Positions 1 to 5,227 are shown, numbered from the stretch's first letter. The stretch: DNA of 5,227 nt from Actinomycetes bacterium (GCA_023392475.1 JAEVZA010000107.1:1-5227); one strand, 5' to 3'. Notes: a model not told the origin generated them from the sequence alone. Numbers and translations: made by a program.

Positions 1-4
1 GCGC

Positions 5-1870
5 GTGGGCGCAGGTCCCGTGAGCGCACCCGCTGCGCCGCGGCGCCGCCGCGTGCTGCGCGTGCTGTCCGCCGCTGCCGCCGCCGTCCTCGCGCTCGCG
101 CTGCTCGGCGCCGCCTGCTCCTCGGGCGACGAGGGGGCGTCCGGCTCCGGCGATCGGGGCGACTGCATCCAGGTGCCCACAGCGGTCAGCTCGGAGAAGA
201 TCCAGCTGCTCGGCGACCTGGCGCGGGCGTTCAACGACTCGGGCGCGACCGTCGGCGGCCGCTGCGTCGCCGTCTCGGTGCGCTCGAAGGCCTCGGGCGC
301 CGCGACGACGGCGCTCGCCGGCGGCTGGGACCCCGCCTCGGACGGGCCGCGGCCCGTCATCTGGTCGCCCGCGTCGTCCGCGTGGGGCCAGATCCTCGAC
401 CAGCGCCTCGAGGTCGCGGGCAAGCCGGCGATGGCGTCCGACAGCGCCTCCCCGTTCATGGTGACGCCCCTCGTGATCGCGATGCCCGAGCCCATGGCGA
501 AGGCGCTGGGGTGGCCGGACACGCCGATCGGCTGGAAGGACGTGCTCGCGCTGGCGCGGACACCCGGCGGCTGGGCCGACAAGGGCCACCCCGAGTGGGG
601 TGCGTTCAAGCTCGGCAAGACGAACCCGAACTACTCGACCTCCGGCCTGCACGCGCTGATCGCGCAGAACTACGCCGCAGCGGGCAAGACCGCCGGGCTG
701 TCGTCCGAGGACCTCGCGAACCCGGCGGTCCAGCAGTTCGGCACCGACATCGAGTCGGCCGTCGTGCACTACGGCGACATCACGATGACGTTCCTGAACA
801 ACTGGTTCCGAGCCGACCGGCGGGGCACGGCGCTCAACTACGCGTCGGCGGTCGCGGTCGAGGAGAAGTCGGTCATCGACTACAACGCCGGCAACCCGGA
901 CGGCGTCCTCGACCAGGGCGAGCAGCCCCGCAAGCCGCGCATCCCGCTCGTCGCCATCTACCCGAGCGAGGGGACGCTGTACTCGGACAGCCCGATGTAC
1001 GTGCTGAAGGCCGACTGGGTGTCGGCGGACCAGGCGAAGGCCGCCGCGGAGTTCCAGAGGTTCGTGCAGGAGCCCGACAACCAGAAGAAGGTGCTCCAGT
1101 ACGGGTTCCGCCCCGGCAACCCGCAGGTGCCGGTCGGCACGCCGATCACCAAGGCCAACGGCGTCGACCCCGACCAGCCCCAGACCCTCCTCGACGTGCC
1201 CTCGGGCGCGGTGATGGACCAGATGCTGCAGCGCTGGGCCCAGCAGCGGAAGGGCGCCCGGGTCATGCTCGTGCTCGACGTGTCGGGCTCGATGGGCGAC
1301 CCGGCCGATCCGAAGGACCCCGCCGGCCCGACGAAGCTGGACCTCGCGAAGCAGGCCGTCGCCGCGGGGCTGGACACCTTCAAGCCCGAGGACCAGGTCG
1401 GCGTCCGCATCTTCACGAGCGGCCTGCCCGGCACCCCCGGCACCTACCAGGACCTCGCGCCCGTCGCCCCGATCGGACCGGTGCGCGAGCGCCTCCGCAA
1501 CCAGGTCGACGGGCTGACGCCGCAGAACGGCACGCCGCTCTACGACGTCACGAGGGACTCGTACACGACGATGCTCGCCGGCTACGACCCGTCGCTGATC
1601 AACGCCGTGATCGTGCTCACCGACGGCATGAACGACGACGGCACGCCGGAGGACGACCGGTCGCAGCTCCAGTCGCTCATCGCCACGGTCAAGGAGAACA
1701 GCGACGGCGAGAACGCGAAGCCGGTGCGGATCTTCACGATCGCCTACGGCAGCGCGACGAACCCGTCGGAGCTCCGGCAGATCGCCGAGGCCTCCAACGC
1801 CACCGTGTACCAGGCCACCGACGCGACCACGATCGACGACGTGTTCGCCGCGGTGGTCAGCAACTTCTGA
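5..1870 (+). CDS. Solute-binding/VWA fusion lipoprotein
   Basis: Predicted secreted lipoprotein of 621 residues. An Arg-rich n-region (RRRR, 13-16) and an Ala/Leu core lead to a candidate lipid Cys at 38 (LLGAAC; Gly at -3 makes the lipobox imperfect). Residues about 50-400 look like an extracellular solute-binding fold (motifs such as GKTNPNYSTSG and IYPSEGTLYSDSP). Residues about 418-621 form a VWA domain with a complete MIDAS: DVSGS at 425-429, Thr510 in NGTPLYD and Asp540 in LTDGMND. VWA domains with this site bind a divalent cation and usually a protein ligand. Actinobacteria carry similar solute-binding plus VWA proteins, but their ligand is not known to me. No permease or ATPase gene lies nearby, so a transport role is unsupported. 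GTG at 20 (MSAPAAP) is an alternative start with AGG four bases upstream. The frame stays open to the window edge, so the true 5' end is uncertain. It converges on the DUF1996 gene. Confidence 0.9.
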   Translation: MGAGPVSAPAAPRRRRVLRVLSAAAAAVLALALLGAACSSGDEGASGSGDRGDCIQVPTAVSSEKIQLLGDLARAFNDSGATVGGRCVAVSVRSKASGAATTALAGGWDPASDGPRPVIWSPASSAWGQILDQRLEVAGKPAMASDSASPFMVTPLVIAMPEPMAKALGWPDTPIGWKDVLALARTPGGWADKGHPEWGAFKLGKTNPNYSTSGLHALIAQNYAAAGKTAGLSSEDLANPAVQQFGTDIESAVVHYGDITMTFLNNWFRADRRGTALNYASAVAVEEKSVIDYNAGNPDGVLDQGEQPRKPRIPLVAIYPSEGTLYSDSPMYVLKADWVSADQAKAAAEFQRFVQEPDNQKKVLQYGFRPGNPQVPVGTPITKANGVDPDQPQTLLDVPSGAVMDQMLQRWAQQRKGARVMLVLDVSGSMGDPADPKDPAGPTKLDLAKQAVAAGLDTFKPEDQVGVRIFTSGLPGTPGTYQDLAPVAPIGPVRERLRNQVDGLTPQNGTPLYDVTRDSYTTMLAGYDPSLINAVIVLTDGMNDDGTPEDDRSQLQSLIATVKENSDGENAKPVRIFTIAYGSATNPSELRQIAEASNATVYQATDATTIDDVFAAVVSNF

Positions 1871-1884
1871 CCGGACCCTCCCTC

Positions 1885-1898
1885 GCCGCGGTCGCGGC
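1885..1898. terminator. GC hairpin between convergent genes
   Basis: A perfect 6-bp inverted repeat (GCCGCG, 2-nt spacer, CGCGGC) lies in the 37-bp gap between the stop codons of the VWA lipoprotein gene and the DUF1996 gene. In RNA it would fold from either strand, so it could serve as a shared terminator. There is no T-tract on either side and the loop is tight, so factor-independent termination is only a guess from position and symmetry. Confidence 0.35.
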
Positions 1899-1907
1899 GG
1901 CCGGCGC

Positions 1908-2987
1908 CTACTGCGCGAAGAAGGGACCGTCCTCCTCGCGGTTGGTGGCGAGGCCGCACACCACCTGCCTGCGGATGCACGCGTCGACCTCCCGCCGCAG
2001 CGCCGCCGGGTCCCACGAGTTCAGGAAGTCGCCGTGCGCGGAGTACACGTTGCCCGACGCGAGCCGCAGGTCGTGGCCGGGGCCGCTGATCCGGAACTTC
2101 ACGCTCACCGTGAGCTGGGGCACGGGGACCGGGTGGTCGGCCGGGCAGCGGCCCCCGCGGGAGTAGGTGGCGTGCGCACGGTGGTCCGCGCTGTCCAGGT
2201 GGACCCCGTCCCAGCAGTCGGGGAACGTGAGCACGAGGTGCAGCGGCGCCGTGGTGGCGCACACCGGCGGGTCGGCCGACAGCGTCGTGCGCGAGCCGCA
2301 CGTCCAGCCCGCCGCCTCCCCGACCTGCGGGGTCCTCGCGTAGGCGTCGCCCGCGATCAGCGCGAGCCCCTCGGGGAACGGCACCACGCTCGCCGGGTCC
2401 ACGCCCGGCGCGGCCCGGTAGTACGCCTGGATCTCCGTCGGCACGACCGCGGCGTCGCCGTCGTACAGCGTCGGCTGCCAGTAGGCGGCGGTGTCACCCG
2501 GCTTGTCGCACGAGCTGCCGCCGCGGCGCAGGGTGGCCGCCGTGCTGTCGGGACCGGTGGCGACCGCGCCGTAGAAGTCGTGCCGGTGGGAGCGGCCGGT
2601 CGTGCCCGGGTAGACGATCGGGTCGACCATCGCCGAGTGCGTGTAGCTGCACGTGGCGACGAACTGGCCGGTGCCGCCCTGCGGGCCGAGGTGCCGGGTC
2701 GGGACCGCCGGCGTGCCGTCGGACCACACGGGCGGCGGTCCGACGCCCATCGATCCCGGCGCCATCGCGCCGGCCGCCATCGAGCCCGCGTCCATCGAGC
2801 CCGCGTCCATCGCGGCGTGGTGCGTGGTGCTCCCGGATGCGGACGCCACCGCACCGACCGGGCTCCGGCGCACGCCGCCGCCCTGGGAGAGGACGCCCAC
2901 GACGGCGAGCGCCACCACGACGACCAGCACGGCCGCGGCGGCGACCGCCACGCCCGTCGAGGAGCCCTCCAGCTCGGTGCCCGCCAC
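1908..2987 (-). CDS. DUF1996 membrane-anchored protein
   Basis: A 359-residue protein of the DUF1996 family, found in fungi and actinobacteria and of unknown biochemical function. One hydrophobic segment (about 13-34) is followed by a linker with methionine every fifth residue (60, 65, 70, 75, 80), preceded by His56-His57. The DUF1996 domain runs from about 93 to the C-terminus. Its hallmarks are HRHDFYG (134-140), CDKPGDTAAYWQPTLYDG (160-177), FPDCWDG (255-261), CPADHPVPVPQL and HGDFLNSWD (318-326). Eight Cys after the membrane segment suit an oxidising extracytoplasmic location, as does the family's usual export. The GTG start is backed by GGAG (2994-2997) six bases upstream. It lies 19 bp after the beta-helix stop codon, so the two are probably co-transcribed. 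The N-terminus is acidic and Arg40-Arg41 lie after the membrane segment, which is odd for an exported domain. Family assignment is firm; function is unknown. Confidence 0.9.
   Translation of the reverse strand: MAGTELEGSSTGVAVAAAAVLVVVVALAVVGVLSQGGGVRRSPVGAVASASGSTTHHAAMDAGSMDAGSMAAGAMAPGSMGVGPPPVWSDGTPAVPTRHLGPQGGTGQFVATCSYTHSAMVDPIVYPGTTGRSHRHDFYGAVATGPDSTAATLRRGGSSCDKPGDTAAYWQPTLYDGDAAVVPTEIQAYYRAAPGVDPASVVPFPEGLALIAGDAYARTPQVGEAAGWTCGSRTTLSADPPVCATTAPLHLVLTFPDCWDGVHLDSADHRAHATYSRGGRCPADHPVPVPQLTVSVKFRISGPGHDLRLASGNVYSAHGDFLNSWDPAALRREVDACIRRQVVCGLATNREEDGPFFAQ
2748..2810 (-). repeat. 15-bp in-frame tandem repeat (Met pentapeptide)
   Basis: Four tandem 15-bp units begin at 2748, 2763, 2778 and 2793 on the plus strand, with a fifth partial start at 2808. 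The units at 2778 and 2793 are identical and the other two are diverged. Each unit encodes a pentapeptide in the DUF1996 gene: MDAGS, MDAGS, MAAGA, MAPGS, then MGVG. The array lies between the membrane segment and the folded domain. It is probably a flexible linker that can change length by slippage or unequal recombination. Confidence 0.85.
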
Positions 2988-2993
2988 GCCGCG

Positions 2994-2997
2994 CTCC
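2994..2997 (-). promoter_or_regulatory. Ribosome binding site of the DUF1996 gene
   Basis: GGAG on the minus strand, six bases before the GTG start at 2987. It sits in the 19-bp gap after the beta-helix TGA and fixes the GTG as the start. It shows that the second gene can be translated independently within a shared transcript. Confidence 0.65.
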
Positions 2998-3006
2998 GCC
3001 CGACCG

Positions 3007-4464
3007 TCAGCCGCCGGCGGGCGCGGCCGGCAGCTGGATCGAGGCCAGGTCGACCGGCTCGGGCGCCGTGAACTTCTTCGCCGGGGCGGTCCGGGCGTTC
3101 GGCATGTTCGGCTGGGGCGGCGGCTCGGGTGTCGTCCGGTAGGCCTCCTTCGACGGCTTCGGCGGCTGCTGCCCCATCAACGTGATGAGGTCGAGCGGTG
3201 ACGCGTCCCAGTTCGTCGCCGTCGGCTCCCCGTTGCAGGGCGCGAGCTGCTCCAGCTGCAGCGGCTGCGAGGTCGTGAAGGTGTTCCCGGAGAAGCAGTT
3301 GCCGAGCGTCTGCGTCGTCTCGCCCGAGCCGGTGAGGTCCACCGTGCCGACCGCGAGGTCGGCGACCTTCGACGCCGAGACGTCGTTGTCGGTGACCGAG
3401 ATGTCCTTCGGGTTCCACATCACGACGCAGCCCTCGCCGATGATCGGCACGCTCTTGCACTGCTCCGGCGGGATCGTCGGCTCGGGGCCGCCCTTGTCCC
3501 GGTTGCAGGGCGTCGCCCACGCGGACTCGGGCGGCTCGACGTCGTTGGCGTCCGACTCCGGGAACGGCACGAGCCCGATGCCCGTGCGGTCGTGGTTCCA
3601 CACGCGGTTCTTCGTGATGGTCGCCTTCACCGCGCCCGCCGGAAGGATGCCGTTGCCCTGCGCGAGCAGCGACACGTCGATGCCCGGGCCCTCCAGGTAG
3701 TTGTTGTCGTGCACGAGGTTGCCGGCGACCGTCGTCTCGCGGCTCGGGTAGCAGCGCTCGTAGGAGCCGGAGTTGGGCACCACGCCGGCCCGGTTGTTCG
3801 CGAACTCCGAGTTGATGATGTAGAGGTCGCCGCCCGAGTTCGTGCCCGAGTAGCCGAGGCCGTTGTAGACGGACGTGACGTGGTCGACGACGGCGTCGCA
3901 CTTGTAGCACTCGCCGATGTAGAAGCCGGCGTCCGGGCTGCCGGATCCGTAGCTGTGGTCGAACTGGCCGTGGTACGCGTCGAACGCGTAGATGCCGTAG
4001 TCGCCGTTGCGGTAGGCGGTGAGGTACGAACCCCGGTACCGGTCCGAGCCGGTCCAGTAGAAGCCGTTCGACACGTAGTTCCGGGCCGTCATGTTCTCGA
4101 CGACGACGCCCTGCGTGTCGAGCACCCGGATCCCGTTCTCGAGCTTGAACCCGCCGTCCAGGATCACCTTGTTCCGGTCGACGCCGCGGATCGTGATGTC
4201 GTGCAGGCCGTCCTTGCTGACGTCGACGGCCTCCTTGTAGACGCCCTCGTCGACGAGGATCAGGCTCCCCGCCTTCGCCGCGTCCACCGCCTTCTGGATC
4301 GTCGGCTGGTCCTGCGGCACGCGGATCGTGCCGGCCGGCGCGGCGTCGGACCCGGAGCCCGTGGCGTCGGTGCCCTTGTCGTCGCTGCACCCGGTGGCGA
4401 CGAGCGCCAGTGCGGCGAGCACCGCGAGCGCGATGGCGACGGCACGTCGAGTTGGAGCCTGCAT
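3007..4464 (-). CDS. Right-handed parallel beta-helix lipoprotein
   Basis: A 485-residue predicted lipoprotein. The signal peptide (MQAPTRRAVAIALAVLAA) leads to a candidate lipid Cys at 26 (LVATGC), then a short Gly/Ser/Asp linker. From about 46 comes a classic beta-helix opening (IRVPQDQPTIQKAVDAAKAG, then LVDEGVYKE), followed by rungs with N-x-G turns up to about 400 (NGIRVLD, NGDYGIYAFD, GYSGTNSGG). This resembles pectate-lyase, NosD and PbH1-repeat proteins, which often bind or cleave polysaccharides. No catalytic set could be assigned, so an enzyme activity is not claimed. GECYKC (184-189) holds a CxxC, and there are eight Cys after the lipid Cys. The last 55 residues are Pro-rich and probably disordered. 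ATG at 4464 is chosen because GGGGGA lies just upstream and the signal peptide starts there. A longer in-frame reading to 4836 would run antisense through the cupredoxin gene. NosD itself is unlikely because no nos genes are present. Confidence 0.88.
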   Translation of the reverse strand: MQAPTRRAVAIALAVLAALALVATGCSDDKGTDATGSGSDAAPAGTIRVPQDQPTIQKAVDAAKAGSLILVDEGVYKEAVDVSKDGLHDITIRGVDRNKVILDGGFKLENGIRVLDTQGVVVENMTARNYVSNGFYWTGSDRYRGSYLTAYRNGDYGIYAFDAYHGQFDHSYGSGSPDAGFYIGECYKCDAVVDHVTSVYNGLGYSGTNSGGDLYIINSEFANNRAGVVPNSGSYERCYPSRETTVAGNLVHDNNYLEGPGIDVSLLAQGNGILPAGAVKATITKNRVWNHDRTGIGLVPFPESDANDVEPPESAWATPCNRDKGGPEPTIPPEQCKSVPIIGEGCVVMWNPKDISVTDNDVSASKVADLAVGTVDLTGSGETTQTLGNCFSGNTFTTSQPLQLEQLAPCNGEPTATNWDASPLDLITLMGQQPPKPSKEAYRTTPEPPPQPNMPNARTAPAKKFTAPEPVDLASIQLPAAPAGG

Positions 4465-4466
4465 GT

Positions 4467-4473
4467 GTCCCCC
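4467..4473 (-). promoter_or_regulatory. Ribosome binding site of the beta-helix gene
   Basis: The minus strand reads AGGGGGA followed by CAC and then ATG at 4464. This purine-rich G-run is placed close to the start, and it decides the 485-residue start over the longer reading that has no such site. Confidence 0.65.
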
Positions 4474-4496
4474 TGATGCCCACGGGACGGCCGATC

Positions 4497-4511
4497 TCGC
4501 CGCCCCGGCGA
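4497..4511. repeat. Inverted repeat in divergent promoter region
   Basis: TCGCCG, a 3-nt spacer CCC, then CGGCGA: a perfect 6-bp inverted repeat. If the minus-strand transcript starts near 4562, this would form a hairpin in the leader of the beta-helix mRNA, about 33 bases before its ATG. It could instead be an operator half-site pair. In such GC-rich DNA it may also be chance. Confidence 0.3.
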
Positions 4512-4547
4512 CGTCCTCCCCGCCGCTCCGGGCGAGCGATCGGCGGA

Positions 4548-4578
4548 TTGGAGCGTCCCGAGCGGCGAACTCTACGCT
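4548..4578 (+). promoter_or_regulatory. Predicted leaderless promoter of cupredoxin gene
   Basis: TACGCT at 4573-4578 matches the actinobacterial TAnnnT -10 pattern. It ends seven bases before the ATG at 4586, which places the transcription start at or one base before the start codon. TTGGAG at 4548-4553 is a weak -35 candidate with a long 19-bp spacer. No Shine-Dalgarno sits at a usable distance from the ATG, which agrees with a leaderless message. This is inferred from spacing only. Confidence 0.5.
4569..4574 (-). promoter_or_regulatory. Predicted -10 element for the minus-strand operon
   Basis: On the minus strand this reads TAGAGT, another TAnnnT match. It overlaps the plus-strand -10 by its TA step, which is the only TA in the 121-bp intergenic region. 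It would give a leader of roughly 98 bases before the beta-helix ATG. The best upstream hexamer (TTCCGT, 19-bp spacer) is a poor -35, so confidence is modest. Confidence 0.35.
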
Positions 4579-4585
4579 CTCGCCG

Positions 4586-5014
4586 ATGCGTGCACGGAAC
4601 TGGCGGGTGGCCGCCGCGCTGGCGGTGGTCGTGGTGGTGGCGGCCGGGTGCGGCTCGGGCTCGGACGACGCGAGCGGAGCGACCACCACGGTGAAGGGGC
4701 CGGGTGCCGGCAAGACCTTCCAGGACCAGACCGGGTCGGACACCGTGGTCGTCAAGGCGGTCGACAACGACTTCCAGGCCCAGTTCGTCACGGTCAAGCA
4801 GGGCGCGAAGGTCACCTTCGAGAACGACGGCCGCAACCGTCACGACGTCGTCCCAGACGACTCGAAGGCGTTCGCGGAGATCCCCACCGACTCGTTCGAC
4901 CCGGGCGAGTCCGGCACGGTCACGTTCAGCAAGCCCGGCGAGTACGGCTACTACTGCTCGCTGCACGGCACGCCCACGCAGGGCATGTACGGCGTGATCA
5001 AGGTCGAGGGCTGA
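4586..5014 (+). CDS. Cupredoxin (plastocyanin/azurin-like) lipoprotein
   Basis: A 142-residue predicted copper protein anchored outside the membrane. The signal peptide ends in a good lipobox (VVAAGC, lipid Cys22), followed by a Gly/Ser/Thr linker. Residues about 53-142 form a cupredoxin beta-sandwich. The type 1 copper ligands can all be read: His86 in RHDVVPD, Cys124 and His127 in YYCSLHG, and Met134 in GTPTQGM. Such proteins shuttle single electrons to or from membrane oxidases and reductases, or bind copper in the envelope. The partner is not in this window. The ATG at 4586 begins the signal peptide; upstream in-frame codons would lengthen it into the divergent promoter and look unnatural. 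It is divergent from the beta-helix/DUF1996 pair, across a shared promoter region. It is followed by a strong hairpin. Confidence 0.93.
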   Translation: MRARNWRVAAALAVVVVVAAGCGSGSDDASGATTTVKGPGAGKTFQDQTGSDTVVVKAVDNDFQAQFVTVKQGAKVTFENDGRNRHDVVPDDSKAFAEIPTDSFDPGESGTVTFSKPGEYGYYCSLHGTPTQGMYGVIKVEG

Positions 5015-5032
5015 CCGACCCCTCGGAGGTGC

Positions 5033-5058
5033 GGCCGGCGGCGGGAGCGCCCCCGGCC
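5033..5058 (+). terminator. GC-rich hairpin after cupredoxin gene
   Basis: GGCCGG, one mismatch, GGCG, a 4-base loop GGAG, CGCC, one mismatch, CCGGCC. This gives ten G-C pairs with a single C-C mismatch, 18 bases after the cupredoxin stop codon. There is no T-tract, as is common for candidate terminators in high-GC actinobacteria. It may end or attenuate transcription into the next gene. Confidence 0.5.
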
Positions 5059-5067
5059 ACCGGTGGC
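5056..5067. repeat. 12-bp perfect palindrome
   Basis: GCCACCGGTGGC is its own reverse complement and abuts the right arm of the preceding hairpin. It lies about 40 bp before the next start codon, a place where a dimeric repressor could bind. It may also be chance in GC-rich DNA or an alternative fold of the hairpin. Confidence 0.4.
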
Positions 5068-5105
5068 ACGGCCGCGGGCCACGCGTCTGCAAGCCTGTGA
5101 CCGCC

Positions 5106-5227
5106 ATGTCGTTCCGTGACCGGTTCCTGACGCCACGAGTGGCACGCGCGTCGACGTCGGCCTCCGCGATCCTCGCCACCGGCGCCGGCGCGGCCGCGGG
5201 CGTGCTGGTCGCGGGACCGGTCGGCGG
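5106..5227 (+). CDS. Unrecognised protein, 5' end only
   Basis: The first 40 codons of a gene cut by the window end. The product begins MSFRDRFLTPRVARASTS and continues into an Ala/Gly/Val-rich stretch (about 20-40) that could be the first membrane segment. The basic, short N-terminus followed by a hydrophobic stretch suggests an integral membrane or membrane-anchored protein with its N-terminus inside. ATG at 5106 is chosen. An in-frame GTG at 5097 would add three residues (MTA). Neither has a clear Shine-Dalgarno. The gap before it (5015-5105) contains no TA step and thus no TAnnnT -10, so it may depend on read-through from the cupredoxin promoter. I do not recognise the family. Confidence 0.55.
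   Translation, partial: MSFRDRFLTPRVARASTSASAILATGAGAAAGVLVAGPVG

Noticed and set aside
382..2166. A 594-codon plus-strand frame inside and beyond the VWA lipoprotein gene
   Set aside because: Low-complexity Arg/Ala/Gly product, no start signal, and it runs past the real stop into the convergent gene. The competing frame has clear solute-binding and VWA motifs.
2748..2810. CRISPR or mobile-element repeat
   Set aside because: The 15-bp units are contiguous, in frame and without spacers, so they are a coding tandem repeat.
3007..4464. Assignment of the beta-helix gene as nosD
   Set aside because: It shares the fold and the opening rung style, but no nosZ, nosF, nosY or nosL is present. The generic PbH1 pattern is common in other exported proteins.
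3592..4476. A 294-codon plus-strand frame antisense to the beta-helix gene
   Set aside because: Val/Ala/Arg/Asp-rich composition is the complement of the beta-helix codons; no domain or ribosome binding site.
4524..4555. CGCTCC...GGAGCG inverted repeat with a 20-nt spacer as an operator
   Set aside because: Only six bases per arm, with no extension into the flanks; too likely by chance in this GC-rich gap.
4328..4585. Upstream extension of the cupredoxin frame to 4328
   Set aside because: It would overlap the start of the beta-helix gene and place the lipobox over 100 residues into the protein. ATG 4586 begins a normal lipoprotein signal.
4465..4836. N-terminal extension of the beta-helix protein to a start at 4836
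   Set aside because: It would bury the signal peptide 124 residues inside the protein and overlap the cupredoxin gene antisense. The ATG at 4464 has a good ribosome binding site and begins the signal peptide.
2357..5179. A 940-codon open frame on the minus strand spanning most of the right half
   Set aside because: It overlaps the beta-helix and DUF1996 genes in another frame and the cupredoxin antisense. Its product is Arg/Pro/Ala/Gly-rich without domains, typical of shadow frames in high-GC DNA where stops are rare.

Overview
The window is about 5.2 kb of very GC-rich DNA with dense GC-ending codons, GTG starts, leaderless-type promoter spacing and several lipoprotein-type signal peptides. 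This suggests a high-GC actinobacterium. The protein styles resemble those of Acidimicrobiia-like lineages, but that placement is an impression from family resemblance, not a search result. It looks like ordinary chromosome: no insertion sequence, CRISPR array, tRNA or rRNA is visible.

Layout: (1) 5-1870, plus strand, a predicted lipoprotein that fuses an extracellular solute-binding fold to a C-terminal von Willebrand factor A (VWA) domain with an intact MIDAS metal site. (2) A 37-bp convergent gap holding a GC-rich hairpin. (3) 3007-4464 and 1908-2987, minus strand, a two-gene unit. The upstream gene is a right-handed parallel beta-helix lipoprotein. The downstream gene, 19 bp later and with its own Shine-Dalgarno, is a membrane-anchored DUF1996 protein with a methionine-periodic linker. 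(4) 4465-4585, a 121-bp divergent promoter region containing a single TA step, which serves candidate -10 elements on both strands. (5) 4586-5014, plus strand, a small cupredoxin lipoprotein with a complete type 1 copper ligand set and a probable leaderless start. (6) 5015-5105, a gap with a strong hairpin and a 12-bp palindrome. (7) 5106 to the window end, the first 40 codons of an unrecognised, probably membrane-associated protein.

All four complete proteins are predicted to act outside the cytoplasm: three as lipoproteins and one through an N-terminal membrane anchor. The most interesting unit is the divergent locus of cupredoxin against beta-helix plus DUF1996. It could be a co-regulated cell-surface module, possibly linked to copper or redox chemistry or to surface glycans. 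The copper link is firm only for the cupredoxin. For the other two proteins it rests on context, a Met-repeat and a CxxC motif. No complete pathway can be named from this window.
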